From contig JAETTS010000002.1 of the NCBI GenBank assembly GCA_021769025.1, positions 1 through 29,519 of the forward strand: a DNA stretch of 29,519 nucleotides, written 5' to 3'. Both the position numbers and the translations under genes were made by a program. Under the pieces are notes generated by a model. That model was not told the origin of the DNA and searched no databases. It was given only the letters and a program-made list of their open reading frames with translations. This document shows, one piece after another, positions 9,159 to 16,392 of the stretch (position 1 is the stretch's first letter; every line of letters begins with the position of its first letter). The stretch comes from Enterocloster bolteae (GTDB lineage: Bacteria > Bacillota_A > Clostridia > Lachnospirales > Lachnospiraceae).

Positions 9159-9228
9159 GTTACGGTTCACAGCCCCCTGTGAACGTAACAGCATATGCCC
9201 ATTTAAAATCGCTTACGGCGATGGGGGC
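9159..9228 (+). promoter_or_regulatory. Two tandem hairpins in the SDR leader
   Basis: Hairpin 1 (9159-9189) pairs GTTAC and GTTCACAG with CTGTGAAC and GTAAC around a CCCC loop, with one bulged G. Hairpin 2 (9197-9228) pairs ATCGC with GCGAT around TTACG, extended by an outer GCCC/GGGC pairing. Both fall between the predicted start site and the ribosome binding site GAGAGG (9237-9242). The first palindrome begins about eight bases after the start site, so it could be an operator in DNA as well as an RNA structure. It matches no riboswitch I recognise. Confidence 0.6.
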
Positions 9229-9247
9229 AAGTGAAAGAGAGGCTGCT

Positions 9248-9979
9248 ATGACCAGAAAAACCATTTTTATAACCGGTTCTTCCCGGGGGATCGGCAAAGC
9301 CATCGCCCTGAAATTTGCCAAGGAACATTACAATGTAGTGATTAATGGCATCTCAAAGGCAGATGCCCTTCTGTCTGTCCAAAAAGAAATTCAGGACTGC
9401 CACGCCCCCTGTCTGGCTCTTTCAGGAGATGTAGGGGACATGGAGCAGTGCCAATTCATGTTTGACGAAATAAAACGAAGGTTTTCCACTGTTGACATTC
9501 TGGTAAACAATGCCGGAATCTCTTATATCGGCCTTCTGCAGGATATGAGCTCTGCCGACTGGGACAGGATCATCCGCACCAACTTAACCTCTGTATTTCA
9601 TTGCAGTAAGCTGGCGATTCCAGACATGCTGGCGAACAAGAAGGGAAAAATCATCAATATTTCTTCTGTCTGGGGCAACGTAGGAGCCTCCTGCGAAGTG
9701 GCATACTCTGCCTCCAAGGGCGGCATCCATGCCTTCACCAAGGCTTTGGCTAAAGAGTTGGCCCCCAGTAACATTCAAGTCAATGCCATAGCCTGCGGTG
9801 CCATTGATACAGAAATGAATGGGTTTTTGTCAGAGGAAGAGCGAGCTTCCCTGACTGATGAAATCCCTGCCGGACGGCTGGGCAAAACAGATGAGGTTTC
9901 TGAACTGGTATATCAGCTGGCACAAGGTAGCTCTTACTTAACCGGGCAAGTCATTGGTCTTGACGGGGGGTGGATCTGA
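9248..9979 (+). CDS. SDR-family NADP-dependent reductase (FabG/YmfI-like)
   Basis: Classical short-chain dehydrogenase/reductase of 243 residues. The nucleotide-binding TGSSRGIG is at 9-16 and NNAG at 87-90. The catalytic tetrad is N112, S140, Y153 and K157 (YSASKGG), and the C-terminal end GQVIGLDGGWI is family-typical. Its closest functional classes are 3-oxoacyl-ACP reductase (FabG) and YmfI, which reduces the 5-aminopentanone modification on elongation factor P; sequence alone does not separate them. ATG 9248 follows GAGAGG at a suitable distance. The frame extends upstream without a convincing ribosome binding site and through the promoter, so longer starts are wrong. Its TGA overlaps the ATG of the next gene by one base. 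No fatty-acid genes or efp are nearby. Confidence 0.87.
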   Translation: MTRKTIFITGSSRGIGKAIALKFAKEHYNVVINGISKADALLSVQKEIQDCHAPCLALSGDVGDMEQCQFMFDEIKRRFSTVDILVNNAGISYIGLLQDMSSADWDRIIRTNLTSVFHCSKLAIPDMLANKKGKIINISSVWGNVGASCEVAYSASKGGIHAFTKALAKELAPSNIQVNAIACGAIDTEMNGFLSEEERASLTDEIPAGRLGKTDEVSELVYQLAQGSSYLTGQVIGLDGGWI

Positions 9980-10770
9980 TGCCTACCACCTATACCCACT
10001 ACCGCTTCGGAGCAGATGTGTACCGGCAGCTTCCCCCAGTGGTTCAGCAGTCCATTGATCCGTACAGAGGCCTGTATGATATCGGAATCCATGGGCCGGA
10101 TCTTTTATTCTATTACAAAGCATTGACCAAAAATCCCATTAATCAGACTGGTTATTCCATACACGAAAAACCCGGATATGCCTTTTTTGCGCCGGCTGCT
10201 TCAGTGATAAAAAACATGGCAGACCCGGAGCCTGCTCTGGCTTACGTGTACGGATTTCTGTGTCATTTTGCTCTGGACAGCATCTGTCATCCTTACATCG
10301 AGCGAATGGTTCGTAAGACAGGAATCTCCCATGGCGCTGTGGAAGCGGAACTGGATCGTTACTTTCTGGAAAAGGATGGGCATCCGCCTCTCTCCTACCG
10401 TCCTATACACCATCTGATTCCCTGTATTTTTTACGCACGGGTCATTGAACGTTTTTTCCCTGGCATCGGCGTGAAATCCATCCTGGCTTGTATCAAGTCT
10501 CAACGGTTCTACCTAAGCCTTTTAGTGGTTCCAGGTCCTTTAAGAAACCAGCTTGTCCGCAGGGTTGCAAGGCTGAAATCCAAAGGTATATCCGACATGA
10601 TTATGCCATATAAAAAAATACCGGAATGCGTTCCCATGTGCCTTCATATGGAAGCGCTGTACCGTAAACAAGTGGCAGATGCTTTAGAGATGATTCTTGG
10701 ATATTCGGAATACCTATACGGGAATGCTCCTTTGGATCAACGACTGAACCACACCTTTGGAGAATTTTAG
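9979..10770 (+). CDS. Zinc-dependent phospholipase C-like protein
   Basis: 263 residues with the layout of the zinc-dependent phospholipase C / S1-P1 nuclease-like helical fold. Candidate metal ligands are H7 in YTHYRFG, D41 in HGPDLL, and H96, D100 and H104 in GFLCHFALDSICHPY, plus H118 and E122 (HGAVEAE). No signal peptide is present, unlike secreted clostridial alpha-toxin, so an intracellular role is likely; the substrate is unknown. The ATG at 9979 shares its A with the TGA of the SDR gene, and the GGGGGG stretch serves as ribosome binding site inside the SDR coding end, so the two are translationally coupled. The gene ends at a strong bidirectional terminator. Confidence 0.82.
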   Translation: MPTTYTHYRFGADVYRQLPPVVQQSIDPYRGLYDIGIHGPDLLFYYKALTKNPINQTGYSIHEKPGYAFFAPAASVIKNMADPEPALAYVYGFLCHFALDSICHPYIERMVRKTGISHGAVEAELDRYFLEKDGHPPLSYRPIHHLIPCIFYARVIERFFPGIGVKSILACIKSQRFYLSLLVVPGPLRNQLVRRVARLKSKGISDMIMPYKKIPECVPMCLHMEALYRKQVADALEMILGYSEYLYGNAPLDQRLNHTFGEF

Positions 10771-10779
10771 TATCCTATG

Positions 10780-10817
10780 AATGTGGGGCTTTTATGCACG
10801 CCAAAAAGCCCCACATT
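10780..10817. terminator. Bidirectional terminator
   Basis: Stem AATGTGGGGCTTTT / AAAAAGCCCCACATT (10780-10793 with 10803-10817) lies between the convergent phospholipase-like gene and greA. Its A/T-rich inner arms give T tracts on both strands, so it can stop transcription from both sides. Confidence 0.8.
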
Positions 10818-10828
10818 CCCAAAAACTC

Positions 10829-11332
10829 TTAAAAACTGCGAATCTTATCTTGGGAATCATCGCTGGTCTTCTGAATGCTGCGGATCACCACATAGTACCC
10901 TGCCTGCTCATTCACCTTGACAAAGACCCGATCCCCCACCTTATGTTTAAAAATGGCTTTTCCAAGAGGAGATTCCGTGCTGATAAGCCCTTTTAAAGAG
11001 CTGCCGCGAATGGATGTCACCAGACGGTAAGTCTCCACCTCATCGTCATCTTCCATATACAATTCCACTGTATTGTTGATTCCAATCTCGTCATCCTTTG
11101 ATTCATCCGATACAATCTCCGCCCGTTTCAGCATTTTCTCCAGATAACGGATCCTGCTTTCATTCTGATTCTTGTCTTTCTTAGCAGCATAATACTCAAA
11201 ATTCTCGCTTAAATCTCCCTGAGCCCTGGCTTCCTTTACCGCTTCCAGGGCATGTTTGCGAACCACCAGCTTCCTGTGCTGTATCTCTTCCTGTATTTTC
11301 TCCACATCACTTTTTGTCAGTTTTTCTCCCAT
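10829..11332 (-). CDS. greA: Transcription elongation factor GreA family
   Basis: Binds the secondary channel of RNA polymerase and stimulates cleavage of backtracked RNA. It has 167 residues. The N-terminal antiparallel coiled coil (about 1-75) carries the tip motif ARAQGDLSENFEY, with D40 and E43 corresponding to the catalytic acidic pair. The C-terminal FKBP-like domain (about 85-160) includes TESPLGKAIFKHKVGDRVFV. ATG 11332 has GAGGGG five bases upstream. The first 26 bases overlap the end of the upstream GTPase-nuclease fusion, so its translation is probably coupled to that gene. Such an overlap with a translation-factor fusion is not the usual greA setting. Confidence 0.9.
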   Translation of the reverse strand: MGEKLTKSDVEKIQEEIQHRKLVVRKHALEAVKEARAQGDLSENFEYYAAKKDKNQNESRIRYLEKMLKRAEIVSDESKDDEIGINNTVELYMEDDDEVETYRLVTSIRGSSLKGLISTESPLGKAIFKHKVGDRVFVKVNEQAGYYVVIRSIQKTSDDSQDKIRSF

Positions 11333-14156
11333 GACTGCCCCTCTTCTTTCCTCTATCTGGCTTATCCGCCCCTACTGCCTCATCCTTACCAGTTCCAAGC
11401 CTGATCTCTTCCAGATAACGCGCCAGCTCCTCATCCGTTCCACCAAACATATAGTTTCCACGTCCCTTCGGCAGACGATCTAAGTGATCTCTGTGGATCT
11501 CTTGGTTTACCCGCTCTACCTCTTCTCTGAAATCCTTGGCTGACCATAGCCTGCAGCCCTCCCCGCGGATAATCAGCTGCTCCAATCCATCGGATGTAGC
11601 CACTGTCACCTGATGGTTTTTCCCCATCTCATGTGCCAGTTTCTCAATGTATTGGTCTGCAGTTTCCGCCTCTTTCGTGTATACTACATGGATATTGTGG
11701 TATTGGATTGCCTGTCCGATATTTCCCTCTACTTTATAAGCATCAAAAACCAGAATCAGAATACATTTGCGGTATCCCTGGTAATTACACAGAATGTCCA
11801 TCAGCTTGTGCCTGGCTCCGTCTATGGTAACCTTTGCCAGTTCATGAAGTTCTTCCCATGCAAAGATAATGTTGTATCCATCTACCAGAAGATATTCCTC
11901 CACAGGCTCTTCATTCTCCCGCTTCGCCTGTTTCTTGGGAACATAGGACACTTTTCTGGAAAATTCTCCAGGAAGCGTAAGTTTCCTCTCCCCGTAAGTG
12001 CGCACGAAGATGGCCTCCAGTTCTTTTTCGTCGCTTCCCCAGGCAGAAGAAGCGCCTGGCAACAGCTGCTTTGGCCTGCCTCCTTTTGGCCGGCTTCCCA
12101 TCTGTCCGCCCGATGTCTCCTGCCCCCGAAAACCAGCTTTTGCTCCCAATCCCATCTGTCCATATCCGCTGTCTTTCCCCTGTTCACTTTTAGGTTTTAT
12201 GGACACCGGGCTCTCCACATGCATATGATCCTTTACCTGATCCCATTCTACCAGATATCCGGCCCCATGAGAGCAGAATACGGATCCCGTTGGATTTTCC
12301 GGATCCAGCTCTGAATCATATCCAATGGCCTGTGCCACCTCATCTTCCTTTCGGCATAATTCGTACCCCTTCAGGCTACAGGACAGCTTTCCCCGCCCTT
12401 TGGTATATACCACCACGTCCATCTGATAATCCCGCATAAGAGCTACCGGTGCTGTTCCTGTTATTACAGTGGTCTCTCCCTGCACCTTTGGCTGGTCAAA
12501 GGTTCCCTGCATCCGTTCAATATCAGAAAGGGCTCTACCTGTGGCCTCCGATGGGATCTCCAGGCGAAACTGATAATATGGCTCCAAAAGGTGGCACCCA
12601 ACTTCCTTTAGCCCCTGACGCACCGCCCGGTAGGTAGCCTGGCGAAAATCGCCTCCTTCTGTATGTTTGATATGGGCCCTCCCCGCGATTAAGGTAATCT
12701 TCATATCCGTAATCTCTGAGCCGGTCAACACTCCTATATGCCTTTTCTCCTCCAGGTGGGTCAATATCAGTCTCTGCCAATTTCTGTCCAGCACATCCTC
12801 GCTGCAATTGGTATCAAATTGCAGCCCGCTTCCCCGCCTGGCAGGCTCCATCCACAGATGTACTTCCGCATAGTGGCGAAGGGGTTCAAAATGTCCCACC
12901 CCTTCCACTGGCTCCAGGATGGTCTCCTTGTATACAATACTGCCCTCCCCAAACTCTACCTTCACTCCAAAGCGTTCTTCGATCAGGCTGCGCAAAACCT
13001 CACTCTGAACCTGCCCCATAACCTGTATCTGAATCTCTCCCGACGCCTCACTCCATACCACATGAAGCTGAGGCTCCTCCTCCTCCAGCATCCGAAGCTT
13101 GGGAAGCATCTGATGCGCATCGCATTCCGGTGGAAGGATAAGCTGAAAGGTCAGAACCGGCTCCAGCACAGGCAGCTCCTCTTTCTCCACATCACCCAAC
13201 GCCTGTCCAGCATACGTGGAGACAGGACCTGTCACTGCACAGATGCATCCTGGCTCCGCCTGATCTACCACCTCATATTTGGCACCGGAATAGACACGTA
13301 TCTGGGTTATCTTCTCCCCGGATTCCTCCCCGCCTTTCCTGCCCACAGGGAGAATATCCCTTACTTTCAGGCAGCCTCCCAATATCCTCATATGGGTCAG
13401 CCGGTTCCCCTGAGAATCTCTGGAGATCTTATATACCCGCCCACCGAACTGCTGTCCGGCCTTCCGGCTCTGTCCGTACTGACTGATCCCCTTCAGCAGT
13501 TCTTCCACTCCCTGAAGCTTCAGGGCGGAACCAAAATAGCAGGGAAAAACCTGGCGCATGGAGATCAGATTTCTGATATCCTGTTCCTCCACCGTTCCCT
13601 GCTCTAAATACTTCTCCAAGACAGCCTCGTCACCGCTCAACCCCAACTCTTCCAACCATGATTCCCTGTCTTTTTTTCCCTCCAGATCAAAGGGAATGCA
13701 ATTTTCGTGAAGCCGGCTCTTAAGTTCTTTCAGCAGGGCATCCCTGTCTGTACCTGCCTGATCCATTTTGTTGATGAAAAAAAATACAGGCACATGGTAT
13801 CTTCCTAAAAGCTGCCACAAGGTCTCCGTATGTCCCTGCACCCCATCTGCCCCGCTGACAACCAGCACTGCATAATCCAACACTTGAAGGGTTCTCTCCA
13901 TCTCCGCCGAGAAATCCACATGTCCCGGTGTGTCTAAAAGCGTCACCTGCTTCTCTTCCAGCTCAAACACTGCCTGTTTCGAGAAAATGGTGATCCCTCT
14001 GGCCCGCTCCAACTCATAGTTATCCAAAAAAGCGTCCCTGTTATCTACTCTCCCTGGCCTGCGGATGCTTCCTGTCAGATATAAAATCCCTTCTGCCAGT
14101 GTTGTCTTCCCCGCATCCACATGGGCCAGGATTCCCAATACCAGCCGTTTTTTCAT
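11307..14156 (-). CDS. TetM-like translational GTPase fused to Rae1/YacP-type NYN nuclease
   Basis: 949 residues in two parts. Residues 1 to about 660 follow the EF-G-like ribosomal protection family (TetM/TetO). G1 AHVDAGKTT is at 11-19, RGITI at 53-57, DTPGH at 75-79 and NKMD at 129-132, followed by EF-G-type domains to LKGYELC and a family-type tail. A glycine- and lysine-rich linker follows (about 665-750). Residues 753 to about 915 match the NYN fold of Bacillus Rae1 (YacP), a nuclease that cleaves mRNA in the ribosomal A site. It has DGYN at 759-762, VFDAY at 803-807, ETAD at 831-834 and ATSD at 853-856, so the acidic active-site positions are kept. The tail is basic. By inference the GTPase part delivers the nuclease to ribosomes. 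It lies after rpsI and overlaps greA; a drug-resistance role is unproven. Confidence 0.88.
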   Translation of the reverse strand: MKKRLVLGILAHVDAGKTTLAEGILYLTGSIRRPGRVDNRDAFLDNYELERARGITIFSKQAVFELEEKQVTLLDTPGHVDFSAEMERTLQVLDYAVLVVSGADGVQGHTETLWQLLGRYHVPVFFFINKMDQAGTDRDALLKELKSRLHENCIPFDLEGKKDRESWLEELGLSGDEAVLEKYLEQGTVEEQDIRNLISMRQVFPCYFGSALKLQGVEELLKGISQYGQSRKAGQQFGGRVYKISRDSQGNRLTHMRILGGCLKVRDILPVGRKGGEESGEKITQIRVYSGAKYEVVDQAEPGCICAVTGPVSTYAGQALGDVEKEELPVLEPVLTFQLILPPECDAHQMLPKLRMLEEEEPQLHVVWSEASGEIQIQVMGQVQSEVLRSLIEERFGVKVEFGEGSIVYKETILEPVEGVGHFEPLRHYAEVHLWMEPARRGSGLQFDTNCSEDVLDRNWQRLILTHLEEKRHIGVLTGSEITDMKITLIAGRAHIKHTEGGDFRQATYRAVRQGLKEVGCHLLEPYYQFRLEIPSEATGRALSDIERMQGTFDQPKVQGETTVITGTAPVALMRDYQMDVVVYTKGRGKLSCSLKGYELCRKEDEVAQAIGYDSELDPENPTGSVFCSHGAGYLVEWDQVKDHMHVESPVSIKPKSEQGKDSGYGQMGLGAKAGFRGQETSGGQMGSRPKGGRPKQLLPGASSAWGSDEKELEAIFVRTYGERKLTLPGEFSRKVSYVPKKQAKRENEEPVEEYLLVDGYNIIFAWEELHELAKVTIDGARHKLMDILCNYQGYRKCILILVFDAYKVEGNIGQAIQYHNIHVVYTKEAETADQYIEKLAHEMGKNHQVTVATSDGLEQLIIRGEGCRLWSAKDFREEVERVNQEIHRDHLDRLPKGRGNYMFGGTDEELARYLEEIRLGTGKDEAVGADKPDRGKKRGSHGRKTDKK

Positions 14157-14189
14157 ATGGTCACTTACTTTCTGTCTTTCTTATATAAT

Positions 14190-14224
14190 AGAACCCTTGA
14201 AAACACTGCACTTTCAAGGGTTCT
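14190..14224 (-). terminator. 13-bp hairpin between rpsI and the GTPase fusion
   Basis: Perfect stem AGAACCCTTGAAA / TTTCAAGGGTTCT (14190-14202 with 14212-14224) with a 9-nt loop. On the minus strand it is followed by ATTATATAAG rather than a clean T run. It may end the rplM-rpsI transcript incompletely or sit in the leader of the fusion gene. Confidence 0.5.
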
Positions 14225-14270
14225 GATGGTCTTCTTATATTTGATTTTATGATCCTTTGAAGAACCAGTA

Positions 14271-14663
14271 TTATCTCTTGGAGAACTGAGGCGCACGACG
14301 GGCTGCCTTTAAGCCGTACTTCTTTCTCTCTTTCATTCTTGGATCTCTGGTCAGGAATCCGGCTTTCTTTAAAATCGGACGGTATTCGGCATCTGCCTGA
14401 AGAAGCGCACGAGAAATGCCATGACGGATTGCACCTGCCTGTCCTGTAAAGCCGCCACCCCGCACATTTACCAATACGTCAAATTTATCTACGGTTTCTG
14501 TTGCTACCAGTGGCTGGCGAACAACAACCTTCAAGGTCTCAAGACCTAAATACTCGTCAATATCTCTTTTATTGATAGTAACCTTACCGGTTCCTGGTAC
14601 TAAATATACTCTGGCAATTGATTTTTTTCTTCTGCCTGTTCCGTAAAACTTTGTGTTAGCCAT
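14271..14663 (-). CDS. rpsI: 30S ribosomal protein S9
   Basis: Small-subunit head protein whose C-terminal tail reaches the P-site tRNA. The 130 residues are of standard length, with the N-terminal [15 protein letters not shown], the central [19 protein letters not shown], and the invariant basic end [17 protein letters not shown]. It lies 28 bp after rplM, the universal rplM-rpsI pair, and shares the rplM promoter. The start has a purine-rich AAAGGAGG ribosome binding site. A 13-bp hairpin lies 46 bp downstream. Confidence 0.98.
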   Translation of the reverse strand: MANTKFYGTGRRKKSIARVYLVPGTGKVTINKRDIDEYLGLETLKVVVRQPLVATETVDKFDVLVNVRGGGFTGQAGAIRHGISRALLQADAEYRPILKKAGFLTRDPRMKERKKYGLKAARRAPQFSKR

Positions 14664-14691
14664 TCTATTTTCCTCCTTTCAGTCCCTTCTA

Positions 14692-15126
14692 TTAAAACTT
14701 GAATTCTAAAACTTCTGGCTTTTGAGCTGCCTGCTCATGTTCCGGGCCGGCATAAACATGAAGTTTCTTAATCATATTATTTCCTAAAGGTCCCTTGGGA
14801 AGCATACCCTTCACTGCCAGCTTCACTACCTGATCCGGCTTCTTGGCCATCATTTCCCGAAGTGTGGTCTCTTTCATGCCGCCTACATAGGCAGAATGAT
14901 GATAATAAATCTTCTGATCCAGCTTCTTGCCTGTAACCTTTACTTTCTCAGCATTTACAATAATGACATAGTCACCGCAGTCCATATGAGGCGTAAAGAT
15001 GGGTTTGTTCTTTCCTCTTAAAACCTTTGCCACTTCTGAAGCCAAACGTCCTAATGTATATCCTGCAGCATCTACTACGTACCATTTTCTCTCAATCGTC
15101 TATGGACTAGCCATAAAACTCTTCAT
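14692..15126 (-). CDS. rplM: 50S ribosomal protein L13, interrupted by in-frame TAG at codon 9
   Basis: L13 is an early-assembling large-subunit protein. The expected start ATG 15126-15124 has a strong AGGAGGGTG ribosome binding site and opens MKSFMASP, but codon 9 is TAG (15102-15100). The same frame then continues without further change as [11 protein letters not shown] through to [18 protein letters not shown] and TAA 14694-14692, a normal 144-codon L13. Upstream and downstream sequence are both intact L13, so this is a single-codon nonsense change, not decay. The next common start codon in frame, TTG 15045, would remove 27 residues including the conserved KWYVVDA strand; codon 11 is ATT, a very rare start. 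Possible explanations are a sequencing error, readthrough or suppression, or rare restart. Its promoter and leader are intact. Confidence 0.9.
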
Positions 15127-15182
15127 TGGTCACCCTCCTGTGATATTCTCTTTTTACAAAATCAGTGCTTTCAATATATTGT

Positions 15183-15217
15183 AAAATGCTTTTCCGGGGC
15201 TTTGGCAAAAGCATTTT
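15183..15217 (-). promoter_or_regulatory. Hairpin in the rplM leader
   Basis: AAAATGCTTTT / AAAAGCATTTT (15183-15193 with 15207-15217), an 11-bp perfect stem with a 13-nt loop, lies about 15 bases after the predicted start site and about 57 bases before the rplM ATG. It resembles in position the L13 autoregulatory leader known from Bacilli. The downstream T tract is weak, so translation or transcription control is inferred, not shown. Confidence 0.55.
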
Positions 15218-15238
15218 CACGTAATGTCACATTTACAC

Positions 15239-15267
15239 ATTATATAACACACATCCTGGTGTGTCAA
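15239..15267 (-). promoter_or_regulatory. Consensus sigma-A promoter of rplM-rpsI
   Basis: The minus strand has -35 TTGACA (15267-15262), a 17-nt spacer and -10 TATAAT (15244-15239), a perfect consensus at both boxes. Predicted start is near 15232, giving a leader of about 105 nt before rplM. Confidence 0.9.
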
Positions 15268-15295
15268 CCTCTTTTTCCCAGAAAAACGAGGAAAA

Positions 15296-16381
15296 TCACC
15301 CTGGATAACCGGAATCACCTGTCACATACCAGTCATGTCCTGCCGTTTCTCCCGGTGTCTCCTGACCTTCCGGAACCATTACTGTTTCCGATGTTTTCTG
15401 AAACCTGTAATATCCATAAATTTGTTCTTCTTGAATTCTTCCTTCTTCCTCTCTGTCCCATACATACACCTTCTGTGCTCCGTTGCGCACTGCCTGGTGG
15501 GTAACCCTGGTTAAAAGCCGGTTAAAATCTTCCTTCTCACACCGGTCAATCACCAGGTATGCATTCCCTGTTTCCGGAACATCCTTCTGAAACAGACGGT
15601 AACTCCACTCCCTGTTTGTTCCGGCAATCACAGGCCGCAGCTGGCTCTCATATTCCAGGCTAAGCAGCGTCAGTCCTCTGGCAGGAGCCGTAGGGCCTGC
15701 TGCCTGCCGGTTCCGGGCTCTTAAAATTTCATCTACATGCTCTGGCGGATAGATTCCCATCCCTACTTTCATCAAGGTACCTGCAATAATCCGCACCATA
15801 TTGTACAGAAAGCCACTTCCGCTGATACGGATTGTGATCATGTCTTCCTGCTTGTCCACCTTCAGATCGTACACCGTACGCACCGTCTCCTCCGCCTGCC
15901 CTCTCACAGTGCAGAAGCTGTTAAAGTCATGCTCTCCCACCAGATAAGACGCTGCCTTCCTCATCTGTTCAATATCCAAAGGGAAATAACAGAAATGAGA
16001 ATACAATCGTTTGGTAGGCATGGCAATTTTTCGGTTTAAGATTTGGTACTCATACGTCTTTACACAATTCTGCTTTCTTGGATGCCAAGTAAGAGGCACC
16101 TGATCCGAACAGAGAACCCTGATATCTTCCGGAAGCCTCTGATTTAATGCAAAGCAGATCTTATCCGCCGGCATCCGATTCTCCGTATCAAACACAGCCA
16201 CATTTCCCTCTGCGTGAACTCCCGAATCGGTTCTGCTGGCTCCAATGACCGCAATGGGTTCCTTCAAAAGCTGGGAAAGCGCCTGATTTAACACTTCTTC
16301 AATGGTAATTCCATTGGGCTGCAACTGCCAGCCGCAATAGTTGGTTCCATCATAGGCCAGAATCAGCCTGACTCGCTTCAT
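15296..16381 (-). CDS. truA: tRNA pseudouridine(38-40) synthase TruA with C-terminal extension
   Basis: Converts uridines 38-40 in the tRNA anticodon arm to pseudouridine. Residues 1 to about 247 are a complete TruA: LAYDGTNYCGWQLQ near the start, catalytic D52 in SRTDSGVHAEGN, GEHDFNSFCTVRG, SGSGFLYNMVRIIAGTL, and the closing APARGLTLLSLEY. TruA proteins usually end there; this one runs on for about 114 residues (248-361) with a hydrophobic strand GNAYLVID, a helix EDFNRLLTRVTHQAVRN and GAQKVYVWDREEEG. I do not recognise that region. ATG 16381 is preferred over upstream GTG 16396 because AAAGGG sits six bases before it. The ribosome binding site lies in the end of ecfT, 11 bp upstream, indicating coupling. 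Confidence 0.93.
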   Translation of the reverse strand: MKRVRLILAYDGTNYCGWQLQPNGITIEEVLNQALSQLLKEPIAVIGASRTDSGVHAEGNVAVFDTENRMPADKICFALNQRLPEDIRVLCSDQVPLTWHPRKQNCVKTYEYQILNRKIAMPTKRLYSHFCYFPLDIEQMRKAASYLVGEHDFNSFCTVRGQAEETVRTVYDLKVDKQEDMITIRISGSGFLYNMVRIIAGTLMKVGMGIYPPEHVDEILRARNRQAAGPTAPARGLTLLSLEYESQLRPVIAGTNREWSYRLFQKDVPETGNAYLVIDRCEKEDFNRLLTRVTHQAVRNGAQKVYVWDREEEGRIQEEQIYGYYRFQKTSETVMVPEGQETPGETAGHDWYVTGDSGYPG

Positions 16382-16392
16382 GTCCATCCCTT

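Noticed and set aside
11307..14156. Acquired tetracycline-resistance gene
   Set aside because: The GTPase part is TetM-like, but the protein is far longer, carries a nuclease domain, and sits in a housekeeping region without mobile-element traces. Resistance cannot be claimed.
14150..14200. Promoter of the GTPase fusion
   Set aside because: A TATTAT box is present but the only TTGAAA upstream is 21 bases away and lies in the hairpin; not convincing.
14692..15045. rplM starting at TTG 15045
   Set aside because: It would delete 27 conserved residues and has no ribosome binding site, while the full-length ATG has a strong one.
15100..15102. TAG reassigned as a sense codon in this genome
   Set aside because: secA, rplO and the phospholipase-like gene all end at TAG exactly where their families end, so TAG works as a stop here.
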